NCBI GenBank assembly: GCA_022826645.1
Contig: JAJDUM010000005.1
Location: forward strand, 1 to 40,133
Length of the DNA stretch: 40,133 nt
Direction: 5' to 3'
Source of the DNA: Candidatus Poribacteria bacterium
GTDB lineage: Bacteria; Poribacteria; WGA-4E; PCPOR2b
The notes beneath the pieces are model-generated. The model did not search any database, was not told where the DNA came from, and was given only the letters and a program-made list of their open reading frames with translations. Below, piece by piece: positions 32,141 through 40,133 of the stretch; the first letter of the stretch is position 1, and each line of letters starts with the position of its first letter. The position numbers and the translations under genes are program-made.

Positions 32141-32929
32141 ATGAACTTGGATACGAAATATGACATCGATCAGATGATGGAGGAGTGGCGGATTAACGGT
32201 TTCGTTGTGTTCGAGGACCTGATACCGGCAGAAAGAATCGACCGCATCCTTGAGGCGTGGATACCGATTCGAGACCGTGACATCGAGCGACAGGGAAAGT
32301 ATCCACCACGCGGCTACCATCGTTATAACGTGCGTGTGCCATTCGAGCGCCCCTTCGTAGATGCGGAGATCTTCGACCATCCCGCCCTCGTTGCGTTTCT
32401 TGAGCGTGTGTTAGGATCCGATTATGTATGGACGCATTTCGATTCCAACATACCACTACCGGGAACAGATTATCAGAGATGGCACCGGGACGGCAAAGCC
32501 TCTCTATTCCCGGGAATCAAGACACCGGCATTCTCCGTCGGCGTTAAGTTCCCACTTGTCGACACAAACGAGGAAAATGGGAGTTTTGAAGTAATTCCGG
32601 GGACGCAGTACGTAGGCGAGGAAGGTTTACCTGCCAACTTGAACGACGTTTTTGGTGAAGGGCTCAATCGCCGTGGCAACTACCACCCAGTCCGCCTCAA
32701 TCTGAAGAAGGGGTCCCTCTGGGTGCAAGATCCACGCAATTTCCATCGCGGTACACCAAATAGATCAGACCACCCACGCGATGAACTGTGTATGGCATTT
32801 AGCGTCCCGTGGTTGTTCAGTGGTTGGCTGCATGAGTACACCGACAAACATTTCCCAAGAGACCTCTGGGAAAGCCTACCCCCTCATGCCCAAAAAGTGT
32901 TGAAATGGCAGCGGGTAAAAGATGCGTGA
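32141..32929 (+). CDS. PhyH-family Fe(II)/2-oxoglutarate oxygenase (second copy)
   Basis: A 262-residue oxygenase with H115-x-D117 (WHRDG), H202 (NFHRGTPN) and Arg213 in HPRDELC as candidate metal and cosubstrate ligands. The ATG at 32141 has GAGAGG 7 nt upstream; the frame also opens at a TTG (32126) without support. It is not a close copy of the PhyH at 22822: the arrangement of the metal-binding segments differs. The SDR gene starts 44 nt after its stop, suggesting joint oxidation steps on the same small molecule. The substrate is unknown. Confidence 0.88.
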   Translation: MNLDTKYDIDQMMEEWRINGFVVFEDLIPAERIDRILEAWIPIRDRDIERQGKYPPRGYHRYNVRVPFERPFVDAEIFDHPALVAFLERVLGSDYVWTHFDSNIPLPGTDYQRWHRDGKASLFPGIKTPAFSVGVKFPLVDTNEENGSFEVIPGTQYVGEEGLPANLNDVFGEGLNRRGNYHPVRLNLKKGSLWVQDPRNFHRGTPNRSDHPRDELCMAFSVPWLFSGWLHEYTDKHFPRDLWESLPPHAQKVLKWQRVKDA

Positions 32930-32973
32930 AGCGTGAGGAAAGACACAACCTAACACTACAAAAGGAGATTTCT

Positions 32974-33774
32974 ATGCGTTTGAAAGATCGAGTTGCTATT
33001 GTCACCGGTGGCGGTGGCGGGATGGGAACCGGTATTAGCCTATGCCTTGCAAGGGAAGGTGCAAATATCGTCGTATCGGACGTGAATGTTGAAGCTGCAC
33101 AGAGTTGCGTCGAAAAGATTGAAGCAACCGGTCAACGTGGGCTGGCAATCGAATCAGATGTGACGAAGGAAGCGGAGTGTATCGCCTTAGTGGAGGAAAC
33201 ACTCAAGACGTTCGGGCAGGTGGACATTCTGGTCAACAACGCCGGGCATTTCGGCGAGAATCTTGGATTGCCGTTCACCAACCAGACCGAGGCGGATTGG
33301 GACGACAACTTAGCTATCCACGTCAAAGGTCCCTTCTTCCTCTGCAAAGCCGTCGCTCCGCACATGATTGAGCGAAAATTTGGGAAGATTCTCAATATCT
33401 CATCAATTGCAGCGAAGCGAGATCCGCAGATTGCACCGGCTTACGCTGCCGCCAAAAACGCCCTGCTGAATCTAACGCGGCTGGTAGCAAAAGATCTTGG
33501 ACCCCATAATGTCAATGTCAATGGAATCTGTCCGGGGATGCTCTGGACCGGATTCTGGCACAGGCTTGCGCCGTTAATAGCCGAGAACGACCCAACCTAC
33601 GCAGACCTTGAACCGCGCGCCTTGTTTGAGCATTGGGTCAAACAGAACACACCCCTTCAACGGGAGCAGACACCGGAGGATATTGGCAACCTCGTCGTCT
33701 TCCTGTCGTCGGAAGAGGCTCGAAACATCACCGGACAGACCATCAATGTAGACGGCGGCGTGGCAATGGGATAG
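32974..33774 (+). CDS. Short-chain dehydrogenase/reductase
   Basis: A 266-residue classical SDR. The nucleotide-binding TGGGGGMGTG (11-20) opens the Rossmann fold, NNAG at 88-91 is present, and the catalytic set is S143/S144 (NISSIA), Y157 and K161 (YAAAK). The C-terminus ends ITGQTINVDGGVAMG. AAAGGAG before the ATG at 32974 fixes the start; the frame also extends upstream into the oxygenase gene. The family oxidises hydroxyl groups or reduces carbonyls with NAD(P). It probably acts with the PhyH product just upstream. The Gfo/Idh gene at its 3' side is convergent. Confidence 0.93.
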   Translation: MRLKDRVAIVTGGGGGMGTGISLCLAREGANIVVSDVNVEAAQSCVEKIEATGQRGLAIESDVTKEAECIALVEETLKTFGQVDILVNNAGHFGENLGLPFTNQTEADWDDNLAIHVKGPFFLCKAVAPHMIERKFGKILNISSIAAKRDPQIAPAYAAAKNALLNLTRLVAKDLGPHNVNVNGICPGMLWTGFWHRLAPLIAENDPTYADLEPRALFEHWVKQNTPLQREQTPEDIGNLVVFLSSEEARNITGQTINVDGGVAMG

Positions 33775-33787
33775 CAAATCCCGCTCC

Positions 33788-34795
33788 CTAACCGATCTGG
33801 ACAACCTGTCCGAGCCGTGCAGATTTACTTAACGCATCGCAGACACGCATCGTATTGATCGCCTCAGTGGACCAGCGCGGCTCAAGCTGCCCAGTCCGAA
33901 CAATCTCTGAGAACCGTTCAACCATCCGTACCTCTTGGATACAACCTCCACCTTTATGTTCTTCGTTCCGTCCATACGCACCGTGTATCCAGAAACGGCT
34001 TGAGTCCTCCTGCCGTGGTATTACAAAATCATCGCACACGATAGAGGCTTGGGTGCCTGCAACCTCAAACCACCTTCGGCTCGCGGTATCGTAAGCGCAA
34101 TCGAATGAGGCTATCCGCTCATCTTCAAACCAGAGTGTACCCGATAGGTTGAGTTCTACGTCACGATAATAGCGTGCGGTAGCAAAGACCTGCGTCGGCA
34201 AATCGTCGAATGCCCAGAGAATACAACGGACACAATAGTAGCCGAGATCTCCGAGGCAGCCGCCAGCGAGTTCGCTTTTTACTCGGATATTATCCTCTGG
34301 AATGGTGTCCCAGCCGATGGTGAATGCCGCCGTCACGCGACGCAACCGTCCTAAAGCCCCACCATCAATGACCTCCTTCATCCGAGCGGTACGCTCGTGA
34401 TGCACCCACATAACGCCATCCATCAGTTGCACATTGTGCTGCCCACAGGCATCTGCCATTGCTACCGATTTCTCTGTGTCTGCTTCCAACGGTTTTTCGC
34501 ACAGCACATGCTTTCCCTGTTCCGCCGCTTTGATGGTCCATTCCGCATGCATTGAGGGCGGCAACGGGTTGTAGATAGCATCTATTTCCGGATCTTCGAG
34601 GAGTGCCTCGTAGGTTCCGTAGGCTGTCCCGACGTTGTGCTCAGACGCCCAATCTCTGGCACGCTCTTCTGTTCGACTGGCGATTGCTGTCAACTCAGCG
34701 CCGTCCGCCAAGCTGATTGCCCGCGCAACCTTCGTTGCAATCCTCGCTGTGCTCAAAATTCCCCAACGTATACTCTGCTTTCCTTCGCCTGCCAT
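33788..34795 (-). CDS. Gfo/Idh/MocA-family oxidoreductase (first copy)
   Basis: A 335-residue NAD(P)-dependent sugar or inositol-type dehydrogenase. The N-terminal Rossmann segment is WGILSTARIATKVARAI, followed by AIYNPLPPSMHAEWTIKAAEQGKHVLCEKPLE, which holds the conserved EKP motif with the catalytic Lys. The C-terminal beta domain has GGCLGDLGYYCVRCI, where GxLxDLGxH is typical (here Tyr/Cys), so the active-site His-like position is altered. The ATG at 34795 is preceded by GAGGGA; an extra ATG at 34810 is in frame. It converges with the SDR gene. Confidence 0.9.
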   Translation of the reverse strand: MAGEGKQSIRWGILSTARIATKVARAISLADGAELTAIASRTEERARDWASEHNVGTAYGTYEALLEDPEIDAIYNPLPPSMHAEWTIKAAEQGKHVLCEKPLEADTEKSVAMADACGQHNVQLMDGVMWVHHERTARMKEVIDGGALGRLRRVTAAFTIGWDTIPEDNIRVKSELAGGCLGDLGYYCVRCILWAFDDLPTQVFATARYYRDVELNLSGTLWFEDERIASFDCAYDTASRRWFEVAGTQASIVCDDFVIPRQEDSSRFWIHGAYGRNEEHKGGGCIQEVRMVERFSEIVRTGQLEPRWSTEAINTMRVCDALSKSARLGQVVQIG

Positions 34796-34834
34796 AATTC
34801 CCTCATTCAAAATCGAGTCTCAGTAGAATTGTTA

Positions 34835-34863
34835 TTGTCCAAATTGCCAATCAGTGCTATAAT
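34835..34863 (+). promoter_or_regulatory. Sigma-70-type promoter of the S1/P1-nuclease-like gene
   Basis: TTGTCC (34835-34840), exactly 17 bp, then TATAAT (34858-34863). The leader to the ATG at 34953 is about 85 nt and contains AAGGAG. It lies in the divergent gap between the minus-strand Gfo/Idh gene and this gene. Confidence 0.72.
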
Positions 34864-34952
34864 GCCGCTTAAATTTTGTAGAGGTGTTTAACATCTGCAA
34901 TGTCAAATTTTATGTAGCATATTCCATATCTAATAAGGAGTCAAGCCCTAAA

Positions 34953-35855
34953 ATGAAACGTTTTTTGCTTATTGTATGTGTGATTTTATCTATCGTCGGA
35001 GGCACGGCGTGGGGGTGGTGGTCAGGCGGACACAGCATTATGACGAAAGCAGCGGCGAGAGCATTGCCCGATGAGGTCCCAGCGTTTTTCCGTGATGGGG
35101 AACGAATGATTGCCCACTGTTCTTACGACCCAGACATATCAAAGAACCGTGGTGCTCCCCACGTTAGCGGAACAGAGCATTCAGAACACTATCTCGATCT
35201 GGAACTTTTGGAGGGCAAACCGCTTCCGAAAAGCCGGTATGAGCTTATTCAGTTGTGCGCCGAGTTAGGGATTAAACCGGAGAAGGTAGGGTTAGTGCCT
35301 TATGCCGTAGCTGAGTGGACAGAGCGCCTCGCTGTGGCATTCGCCGAACACCGAAAATGGCCCGACAATTCCTTTATTCAAAGTAAATGCCTCGTCTATG
35401 CCGGATTCATTGCCCATTATGCACAAGATATGTGTCAACCGCTGCACCTGACAATTCATTTCGACGGATGGAAACAAGCGGATGGCTCGGTTCTACATAA
35501 AGGGATTCATGAGAAGACAGATGCGCTCATCGAGTATCTGGAACTCGATCCATCGGCTCTGGCAAAAGATCAGGAGATCCAACCGCTCGACGATCTGATG
35601 GCTGGTATTGTGGAGGAGTTCCACGCGGGATATTCCCTGCTCAAACGGGTCTATGAACTGGGAGATAGCCTGCCATCATATCGAGACAAAGAGTGGGAAC
35701 GGGTGCCTGAAGTGGTCGATTTCGCAACCGAGCGCGCGCGTGCAGCCACCCGGTTCACGGCCGCACTCTACCTAACGGCTTGGGAATTGTCCGGTAAGAT
35801 TAAACTGGAGGGGTGGTTGGACCGCGCAAAAGACGATGAAGAAACAACCCAATAA
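34953..35855 (+). CDS. Exported S1/P1 nuclease / zinc phospholipase C-like protein
   Basis: A 300-residue exported helical protein. The signal peptide ends GGTA, so cleavage after A19 gives an N-terminal Trp (WGWWSGGHSI). In S1/P1 nucleases the mature N-terminal Trp ligates zinc and is followed by a G-H motif, so this matches well. Further ligands fit HCSYDPDIS, GTEHSEHYLD and GFIAHYAQDMCQPLHLTIHFDG (H..D..H), then GIHEKTDAL. In this superfamily three zinc ions cleave nucleic-acid or phospholipid phosphodiesters. The substrate here is not known. AAGGAG is 12 nt before the ATG, rather far. Confidence 0.8.
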   Translation: MKRFLLIVCVILSIVGGTAWGWWSGGHSIMTKAAARALPDEVPAFFRDGERMIAHCSYDPDISKNRGAPHVSGTEHSEHYLDLELLEGKPLPKSRYELIQLCAELGIKPEKVGLVPYAVAEWTERLAVAFAEHRKWPDNSFIQSKCLVYAGFIAHYAQDMCQPLHLTIHFDGWKQADGSVLHKGIHEKTDALIEYLELDPSALAKDQEIQPLDDLMAGIVEEFHAGYSLLKRVYELGDSLPSYRDKEWERVPEVVDFATERARAATRFTAALYLTAWELSGKIKLEGWLDRAKDDEETTQ

Positions 35856-35942
35856 TTCCATAGACACATTGGTTCAGATTCACAGACATTTTTGAATCAG
35901 TTTGAGGAAAATCGGCTTATACTTTACAAAAGGAATATCTGA

Positions 35943-37139
35943 ATGGCTGCGAATAAGATAGTTGATACACAGGTGTGCGAGTTGGAGCCGCCACCGCCGA
36001 GCGAAGAAGGAACGCCAGCCCGTCGCCCGCCATGGGGAGCCACATTTGTAGAGGCAAACCCCTTGGACAGGTTTGACCAACCCGTTCATCGGCGGTCTCC
36101 GGGTGGATTGGTGTGGGTTAAGATTATCGCTGACGATGGCACTTGGGGGTTGGGTCTTACGGATACAGGTCACGTAGCCACCATACTCATTAAGGAATGT
36201 CTTGCACCCCTGGTTATTGGGCAGGAAGTAGGCGCAATCGATCTTTGCAACGATCTCATGTGGCGAGGGACGCTCGCTTTTGGAAATGAAGGCTTGACAG
36301 CGCGTGCTGTAGCTGGCGTGGATCTAGCGTTGTGGGATTTGTGGGGCAAGACCCTAAATCAACCCGTCTATCGACTCGCTGGGGGACCTGCACGCCGCTC
36401 AATGGATGTGTATGTGACCGGCAACGATGTGGATTGGAGCCTAGAACTCGGGTTCAGAAAGTTTAAGCTGGCGCGACCCTATGGAGTCTACGACGGTCAG
36501 GCTGGAATTGACGGCACAGTGGAACTGATCGCTAAAACCCGCGAACTGATCGGTCCCGAAGCCGATCTTATGCTCGATTGCTGGATGGCTTATGACGCCG
36601 ATTATGCTGTGCAGATGTGTGAAGCCTTGCGCCCCTACCGGATGCGGTGGATGGAGGAGATGTTAGCCCCACACGATTGGAAAGGGCTAAAAGCTATCCG
36701 TCAGCGCGTCCCATGGCAGACCCTTGCCACCGGAGAGCATTGGGCAACACGTTGGCCCGGGATGCGGGCACTAGAGGAGAGCCTAATAGATCTTGTCCAA
36801 GCAGACCTCCACTGGATCGGTGGTTTTACAGAAGCAATGAAACTGGCTCACTTTGCAGATGCAGCTGGCATCCCAATGTGTCTGCACACCGGTGCCAATA
36901 ATCCCTATGGACAACACTGGACCGCCGCTATGCCCAACACGCCGTTGATTGAACTCTTCCAAGCTTCAGCGCCGGGTATTCCGTTGGATGAGTGTTATTT
37001 GGGGTCTCCCTCGGAGTCAGGACGCCGCTGTTATCGAACCCCGCCGGGAACACTGATGCCGGTTGATGGTAAGTTGGACCTGCCATCGGGACCAGGATTT
37101 GGACTTCAAGTGCCGGAAGAGTGGCTGATACCGATTTGA
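35943..37139 (+). CDS. Enolase-superfamily sugar-acid dehydratase (mandelate racemase group)
   Basis: A 398-residue enzyme with magnesium ligands spaced as in the family: D212 (LMLDCW), E238 (WMEEM) and E265 (TGEH), plus H315 in LHTGANNPYGQHW as a candidate base. The capping N-terminal region contains AANPLDRFDQPVHRR-like residues and the GAxDxALWDxxGK segment. Overall it resembles L-rhamnonate dehydratase or related sugar-acid dehydratases. AAAGGA lies 8 nt upstream of the ATG. Together with the Gfo/Idh genes it points to sugar-acid breakdown. Substrate is inference. Confidence 0.88.
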   Translation: MAANKIVDTQVCELEPPPPSEEGTPARRPPWGATFVEANPLDRFDQPVHRRSPGGLVWVKIIADDGTWGLGLTDTGHVATILIKECLAPLVIGQEVGAIDLCNDLMWRGTLAFGNEGLTARAVAGVDLALWDLWGKTLNQPVYRLAGGPARRSMDVYVTGNDVDWSLELGFRKFKLARPYGVYDGQAGIDGTVELIAKTRELIGPEADLMLDCWMAYDADYAVQMCEALRPYRMRWMEEMLAPHDWKGLKAIRQRVPWQTLATGEHWATRWPGMRALEESLIDLVQADLHWIGGFTEAMKLAHFADAAGIPMCLHTGANNPYGQHWTAAMPNTPLIELFQASAPGIPLDECYLGSPSESGRRCYRTPPGTLMPVDGKLDLPSGPGFGLQVPEEWLIPI

Positions 37140-37182
37140 GATGCCCCGACGCGCCTCCAAGGATTGACAGGACAACCGTAAA

Positions 37183-38337
37183 TTATCTCCCCAAACGTTC
37201 AAATTCGGTCGAGAGCCAATCCCAATAGGGACGCGGCATCTCAGAGGGTGGCTTTAACGCGGCTTCCTTGCGCCAAGAGTGCAACGGGTGCTCACGGTTC
37301 TCTTGCGGGAGATCTACGCGCGTACCGTAAGCTGCGGACTCAAACACACCCATCAAGACCTCCAGCACACGCCGCCCCTCCAATCCGCTACATTCATGCT
37401 CCCGCCCTTCGTCCAAGGCGCGGACATACTCCTCGACAAACCAGTAGTCCGCCTCTGCTGCACTACTATCCGGCTGGTAACTATCGGGATAAATCGCCTC
37501 AATAGGTTCCCATCGATCATGCTCTCCGTCAGGGATAAAGTGGGGCTGGGGCAACCACCACGCTTGGTCGCCTCTCCACATCAGGCGTCCCTCACTGCCA
37601 TACAGCTCCATCGCATAAGCCGAAGAATCCATCTGATCAAACCGATGCTGGAGGAGCGTCCCGGTGACGTTGTTGTCAAACTGCAACGACGCTGTGATAT
37701 GCTCACAGGCGATGGTGCCCATCCCACTCGGTGACGGCACAATATCGTCCGGGGTGATCGGATGCCCATCCGTTGTCGCTTGCGTGACCACGCTACGGGG
37801 AGGACCGCCGAACCTAAGCATGTTGTTAATCATGTGCGTCCCGATGTTCATCAAGCCGTAACCACCGTAGTACCCCTTGCCGCTGCCGTAAATATATCGG
37901 AGTTCACCGATTTTCCCTTCCTTGTACGCACGTGCAATCGCTTGCATCGATGCGCCGACCCGTCCCTGATGATGCACAGCGGTCCGCACACCCTTCTCCT
38001 GTGCCCGTGCAATAACGGCATCAGCTTGGATTAAATCAACGCACATCGGCTTTTCGACCTCGATATTGACACCGTGTTCCAACACGCGCATACACAGGTC
38101 ATAGTGAAATTCTGTTCCGGTTGGGATTGCGACGATGTCCGGCTCCGTTTGACGGATCATCTCATCCAAGTCGGTGAAACGCGCAGACACATCAACTTCA
38201 TCTCCGAGCGTGTTCAACAGTTCCTCTACGAGATCGCAAAGCGCGACAATCTCTGTCCGTGGATGTGCATGATACGCTCTGGCCGCTGCCGTTCCACGTC
38301 CTCGACAGCCTAAAATATTCACACGGTATGTTTTCAT
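37183..38337 (-). CDS. Gfo/Idh/MocA-family oxidoreductase (second copy)
   Basis: A 384-residue dehydrogenase. Rossmann start VNILGCRGRGTAAARAYH, catalytic EKP motif in VEVEKPMC, and then HHQGRVGASMQAIARAYKEGKIGELRYIYG. A GxxNIGTHMINN segment supplies the conserved His of the substrate site. AAGGAGG is 5 nt before the ATG. It is longer than the first copy (335 aa) and only distantly related to it. It converges with the dehydratase gene, 43 nt apart. Both may process the same sugar acid or an inositol-like compound. Confidence 0.93.
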   Translation of the reverse strand: MKTYRVNILGCRGRGTAAARAYHAHPRTEIVALCDLVEELLNTLGDEVDVSARFTDLDEMIRQTEPDIVAIPTGTEFHYDLCMRVLEHGVNIEVEKPMCVDLIQADAVIARAQEKGVRTAVHHQGRVGASMQAIARAYKEGKIGELRYIYGSGKGYYGGYGLMNIGTHMINNMLRFGGPPRSVVTQATTDGHPITPDDIVPSPSGMGTIACEHITASLQFDNNVTGTLLQHRFDQMDSSAYAMELYGSEGRLMWRGDQAWWLPQPHFIPDGEHDRWEPIEAIYPDSYQPDSSAAEADYWFVEEYVRALDEGREHECSGLEGRRVLEVLMGVFESAAYGTRVDLPQENREHPLHSWRKEAALKPPSEMPRPYWDWLSTEFERLGR

Positions 38338-38419
38338 CTCTGCCTCCTTGTTAAACCAAACAGACCCTACGCACTTGAGTTTATTGCGCGTCGAAGGGCG
38401 TGGTCAGGCACCAGCCCAT

Positions 38420-38443
38420 CGTAGGCGGGGCAAGATGCCCCGC
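38420..38443. repeat. CGTAGG-hairpin repeat, copy 3
   Basis: CGTAGG followed by an 8-bp stem GCGGGGCA (38425-38432) / TGCCCCGC (38436-38443) with an AGA loop. GGCAATGAA follows, as after copy 2 (CGCAATGAA). It lies between the Gfo/Idh and the exchanger genes, both on the minus strand. I do not find the terminal repeats of family 1 around this copy. Confidence 0.65.
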
Positions 38444-38509
38444 ATTGGCAATGAAACATCTGATTACAACACCTCATCGTTCAGCTGCGTAAATCCTAGC
38501 TAAATAGTT

Positions 38510-39640
38510 TCAACCCCCCGTTATCTTATAACTCAGAATCGTCACAAATAGGTATGCTGCAATAAGTATAACACCAAATGGACGCTTCAACCTGTCGCCC
38601 GAAACAAATATGCCGACACGAAAAACGATTAAGATAAACAACATAAGTGGGAAAAGCAGTCGGAAAAAATGTGTTGGTGCTTCCAACCCACCACCCGTCA
38701 CGGCAGCAGCTGCACCGGCGACAAACAGTACGTTAAGAATATCAGCACCGATTACGTTTCCTACTGCAAGCGCACCGTGCCCCCTTCTCGCAGCCGTCAC
38801 CGCTGTCACAAATTCGGGCAAAGACGTTCCGAACGCCACCAATGTCGCAGCAATGATACTTTCAGGCACTTTCACCCTTTCAGCAACAATCTTAACCGTT
38901 GGAATCAGTATCGATGAGGAAGCGACCACCAATAAAATCCCAAACAGCAACTTGACGACGGTAAGCACAGTATTCGCAGATTCGCCGTGGTGCTGCTCTG
39001 CTTCCACCGTGCTGTCGCTGTCGGCATCGCGTGACCAGCGAATCGATTGCCACATATACGCAGCAAGTAGAATGAGAAACACAAACCCCATTACCTGCGG
39101 GAGACGTCCACCTTCCGAAAGGGTTGTTCCCAACGAACCGAAAGGTAGGCAAGCAATCACCAGTAGAAAACCCGCTCCCAGTTGCAGCCAACCTTGGCGG
39201 TTGACAATTTTGCGATTGAGCGGCAACGGTGCAATCAGTGCAGCAGTACCGAGGATGAGTCCGGTGTCACAGATGATTGACCCAACCGCATTTCCGAGTG
39301 CAATATCCGGATCCCCCTGAATAGCAGCAAAAACGGAAACAGCGGCTTCAGGCGTCGTTGTCCCAAGGCTTACAATCGTCGCCCCGATAAGCGTCTGCGG
39401 GATGCCCCATCGGGTCGAAAGGGTAACTGCCTCATCAACCAATATATCAGCACCCTTGCCAAGGAGATAAAGGGTGACTGCAATGATGGCAAAGAGCCAA
39501 ATTGTATGTAGATTTCCAAGCTTGGATTCGAGCCAGCCTTCTAAGCCGTGGGGTGTATCTGTCTCACCGGAGTCGCCAAAAGCGGTAAAACTGAAAGTAA
39601 TAACTATAAAAATTAGACAAAAGAGTAATTTACGGTTCAT
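38510..39640 (-). CDS. Sodium/calcium exchanger family (CaCA) membrane protein
   Basis: A 376-residue cation antiporter. Two alpha-repeats with the expected motifs are visible: GATIVSLGTTTPEAAVS with GNAVGSIICDTGLILG in the first half, and AATLVAFGTSLPEFVTAV with GNVIGADILNVLFVAG in the second. About ten hydrophobic segments and a charged central loop (SRDADSDSTVEAEQHHGE) follow the usual layout. An N-terminal signal-like segment (MNRKLLFCLIFIVITFSF) precedes the first segment. I chose ATG 39640 because GAGG lies 5 nt before it; an overlapping ATG at 39643 is possible. It exchanges Na+ (or H+) for Ca2+. Confidence 0.94.
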   Translation of the reverse strand: MNRKLLFCLIFIVITFSFTAFGDSGETDTPHGLEGWLESKLGNLHTIWLFAIIAVTLYLLGKGADILVDEAVTLSTRWGIPQTLIGATIVSLGTTTPEAAVSVFAAIQGDPDIALGNAVGSIICDTGLILGTAALIAPLPLNRKIVNRQGWLQLGAGFLLVIACLPFGSLGTTLSEGGRLPQVMGFVFLILLAAYMWQSIRWSRDADSDSTVEAEQHHGESANTVLTVVKLLFGILLVVASSSILIPTVKIVAERVKVPESIIAATLVAFGTSLPEFVTAVTAARRGHGALAVGNVIGADILNVLFVAGAAAAVTGGGLEAPTHFFRLLFPLMLFILIVFRVGIFVSGDRLKRPFGVILIAAYLFVTILSYKITGG

Positions 39641-39933
39641 CATCTCCTCGTTAAAAATCACTGTTTATCTCATCAATCCTCTGAATCTCCGTTCGGGCTC
39701 AGAAAATATTAAGTTGGAAATTAGGAGGTCAAAAACAGAACCATCAGCTCGCTGTAGTAGCACAATCAATCTGTTGTCGATCTTATCACAAAATCAGGTT
39801 AAAAGTCAATTTTTTTGACCAAAGGTATATCGTGCTCTTACTCCATGTTTAGGAGGTGCGATCCCAATGCACAGAAGGCTGCTGATAATGCCTCCCTGTT
39901 GACATCAAACAGGTAGCGGCTATACAAATCAGG

Positions 39934-39962
39934 TTGACAATCCCGTAAATCTTTCCTATAAT
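39934..39962 (+). promoter_or_regulatory. Consensus sigma-70-type promoter
   Basis: TTGACA (39934-39939), 17 bp, then TATAAT (39957-39962): a perfect match to the consensus in both boxes and spacing. Transcription should start near 39969 and run off the window. It is the best promoter in the window. Confidence 0.82.
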
Positions 39963-40061
39963 TTCTGAATATCTTGCTAACATTTAAGAGGAACTAAAGT
40001 TTGGACAATTTGTTTTGGTATCAAGCAGCCTCGTCAAGGCTGTGTTGAATATTGTGCGAGT

Positions 40062-40133
40062 ATGCGTCTTGATAGCTTGTCTGCGAAAAAACAGGTCTCT
40101 CAATTAAGACCGCGATATATTGGCTCATCAACC
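40062..40133 (+). CDS. Partial open frame at the window end, uncertain gene
   Basis: From the ATG at 40062 the frame is open to the edge (24 codons, beginning MRLDSLSAKKQVSQ). The same frame is open upstream back to a TAA at 39978, but it has no ATG, GTG or TTG there. Another start candidate is a TTG at 40001 with AGAGGA upstream, in a different frame that stops after 15 codons. The consensus promoter at 39934 suggests that a real transcript begins here. I do not recognise the protein. Confidence 0.3.
   Translation, partial: MRLDSLSAKKQVSQLRPRYIGSST

Larger units (their letters stand above)
39641..40133. other. Intergenic region to window end, with one promoter
   Basis: About 490 bp. It holds the exchanger's ribosome site, a consensus promoter (39934-39962) and an open frame that runs off the end. 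Between 39841 and 39902 there is a strong AGGAGGT (39851-39857) followed 9 nt later by a 12-codon frame (ATG at 39867), which is too short to call. No repeat was seen. Confidence 0.5.

Noticed and set aside
38380..38509. Family 1 miniature element around the third CGTAGG hairpin
   Set aside because: The CGTAGG hairpin is there, but I could not find the GCTCATG-type inverted ends or an 8-bp duplication around it.
39867..39902. 12-codon frame with perfect AGGAGGT upstream
   Set aside because: It is too short to judge, has no downstream gene with which to form a leader pair in view, and lacks a clear promoter of its own.
1..40133. CRISPR arrays, prophage or plasmid origin
   Set aside because: I saw no spaced direct repeats of CRISPR type, no phage structural or integrase genes, and no plasmid replication gene.

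Overview
The window looks like a piece of chromosome from an uncultured bacterium. The closest fit from gene content is Candidatus Poribacteria or a relative. Signs are repeated phytanoyl-CoA dioxygenase-like, Gfo/Idh/MocA and sugar-isomerase genes, CotH and PQQ-propeller secreted proteins, short palindromic repeats between genes, and a large (Alu-domain-containing) SRP RNA. This assignment is inference; no rRNA or taxonomic marker search was possible.

Layout. 1-6 kb: the 5' end of an IS3-type transposase, a BatA/VWA membrane protein, a methyltransferase and two tandem paralogous branched-chain-type substrate-binding lipoproteins. 6.2-7.7 kb: a stable-RNA cluster behind a consensus promoter, with all four serine isoacceptor tRNAs, tRNA-Arg(ACG), tRNA-Ala(CGC), the tRNA adenosine deaminase gene tadA and the SRP RNA. 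7.8-11.8 kb: dnaX-ybaB-recR and an M28/glutaminyl-cyclase-like enzyme. 12-15.2 kb: mnmG and rsmG, separated by a ruined hicBA toxin-antitoxin pair. 15.2-20 kb: an apparent operon for a partner-switching cascade (STAS, sensor histidine kinase, response regulator fused to a PP2C phosphatase, anti-sigma-type kinase, second STAS), followed by an AccD-like protein with a degraded active site, a lipoprotein and an NHL propeller. 22.8-31.1 kb: a PhyH-like oxygenase, CotH, a PQQ propeller, a sugar isomerase-like protein, a membrane/TPR pair and an HtrA protease. 31.5-39.6 kb: DsbA/FrnE, PhyH, SDR, Gfo/Idh, an S1/P1-nuclease-like protein, an enolase-superfamily dehydratase, a second Gfo/Idh and a Na/Ca exchanger. 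The last 500 bp hold a consensus promoter and a partial open frame.

How it fits together. The RNA cluster, dnaX-ybaB-recR and mnmG/rsmG are housekeeping genes. The partner-switching operon should turn an extracytoplasmic signal into STAS-domain (de)phosphorylation, but no sigma factor is encoded here. The 22-38 kb half is a catabolic and secretory accessory region, probably for sugar acids or modified carbohydrates taken up from the environment or a host.

Most notable: (1) hicBA can be reconstructed exactly. hicA is split by a 151-bp element whose removal restores the frame, and both genes carry a Gln-to-stop change. (2) Two miniature elements share terminal repeats and 8-bp flanking duplications but carry different hairpin cores, and one core type also occurs inside the hicA insertion. 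(3) tadA lies beside the gene for tRNA-Arg(ACG), its usual bacterial substrate, inside a cluster holding the full tRNA-Ser set.
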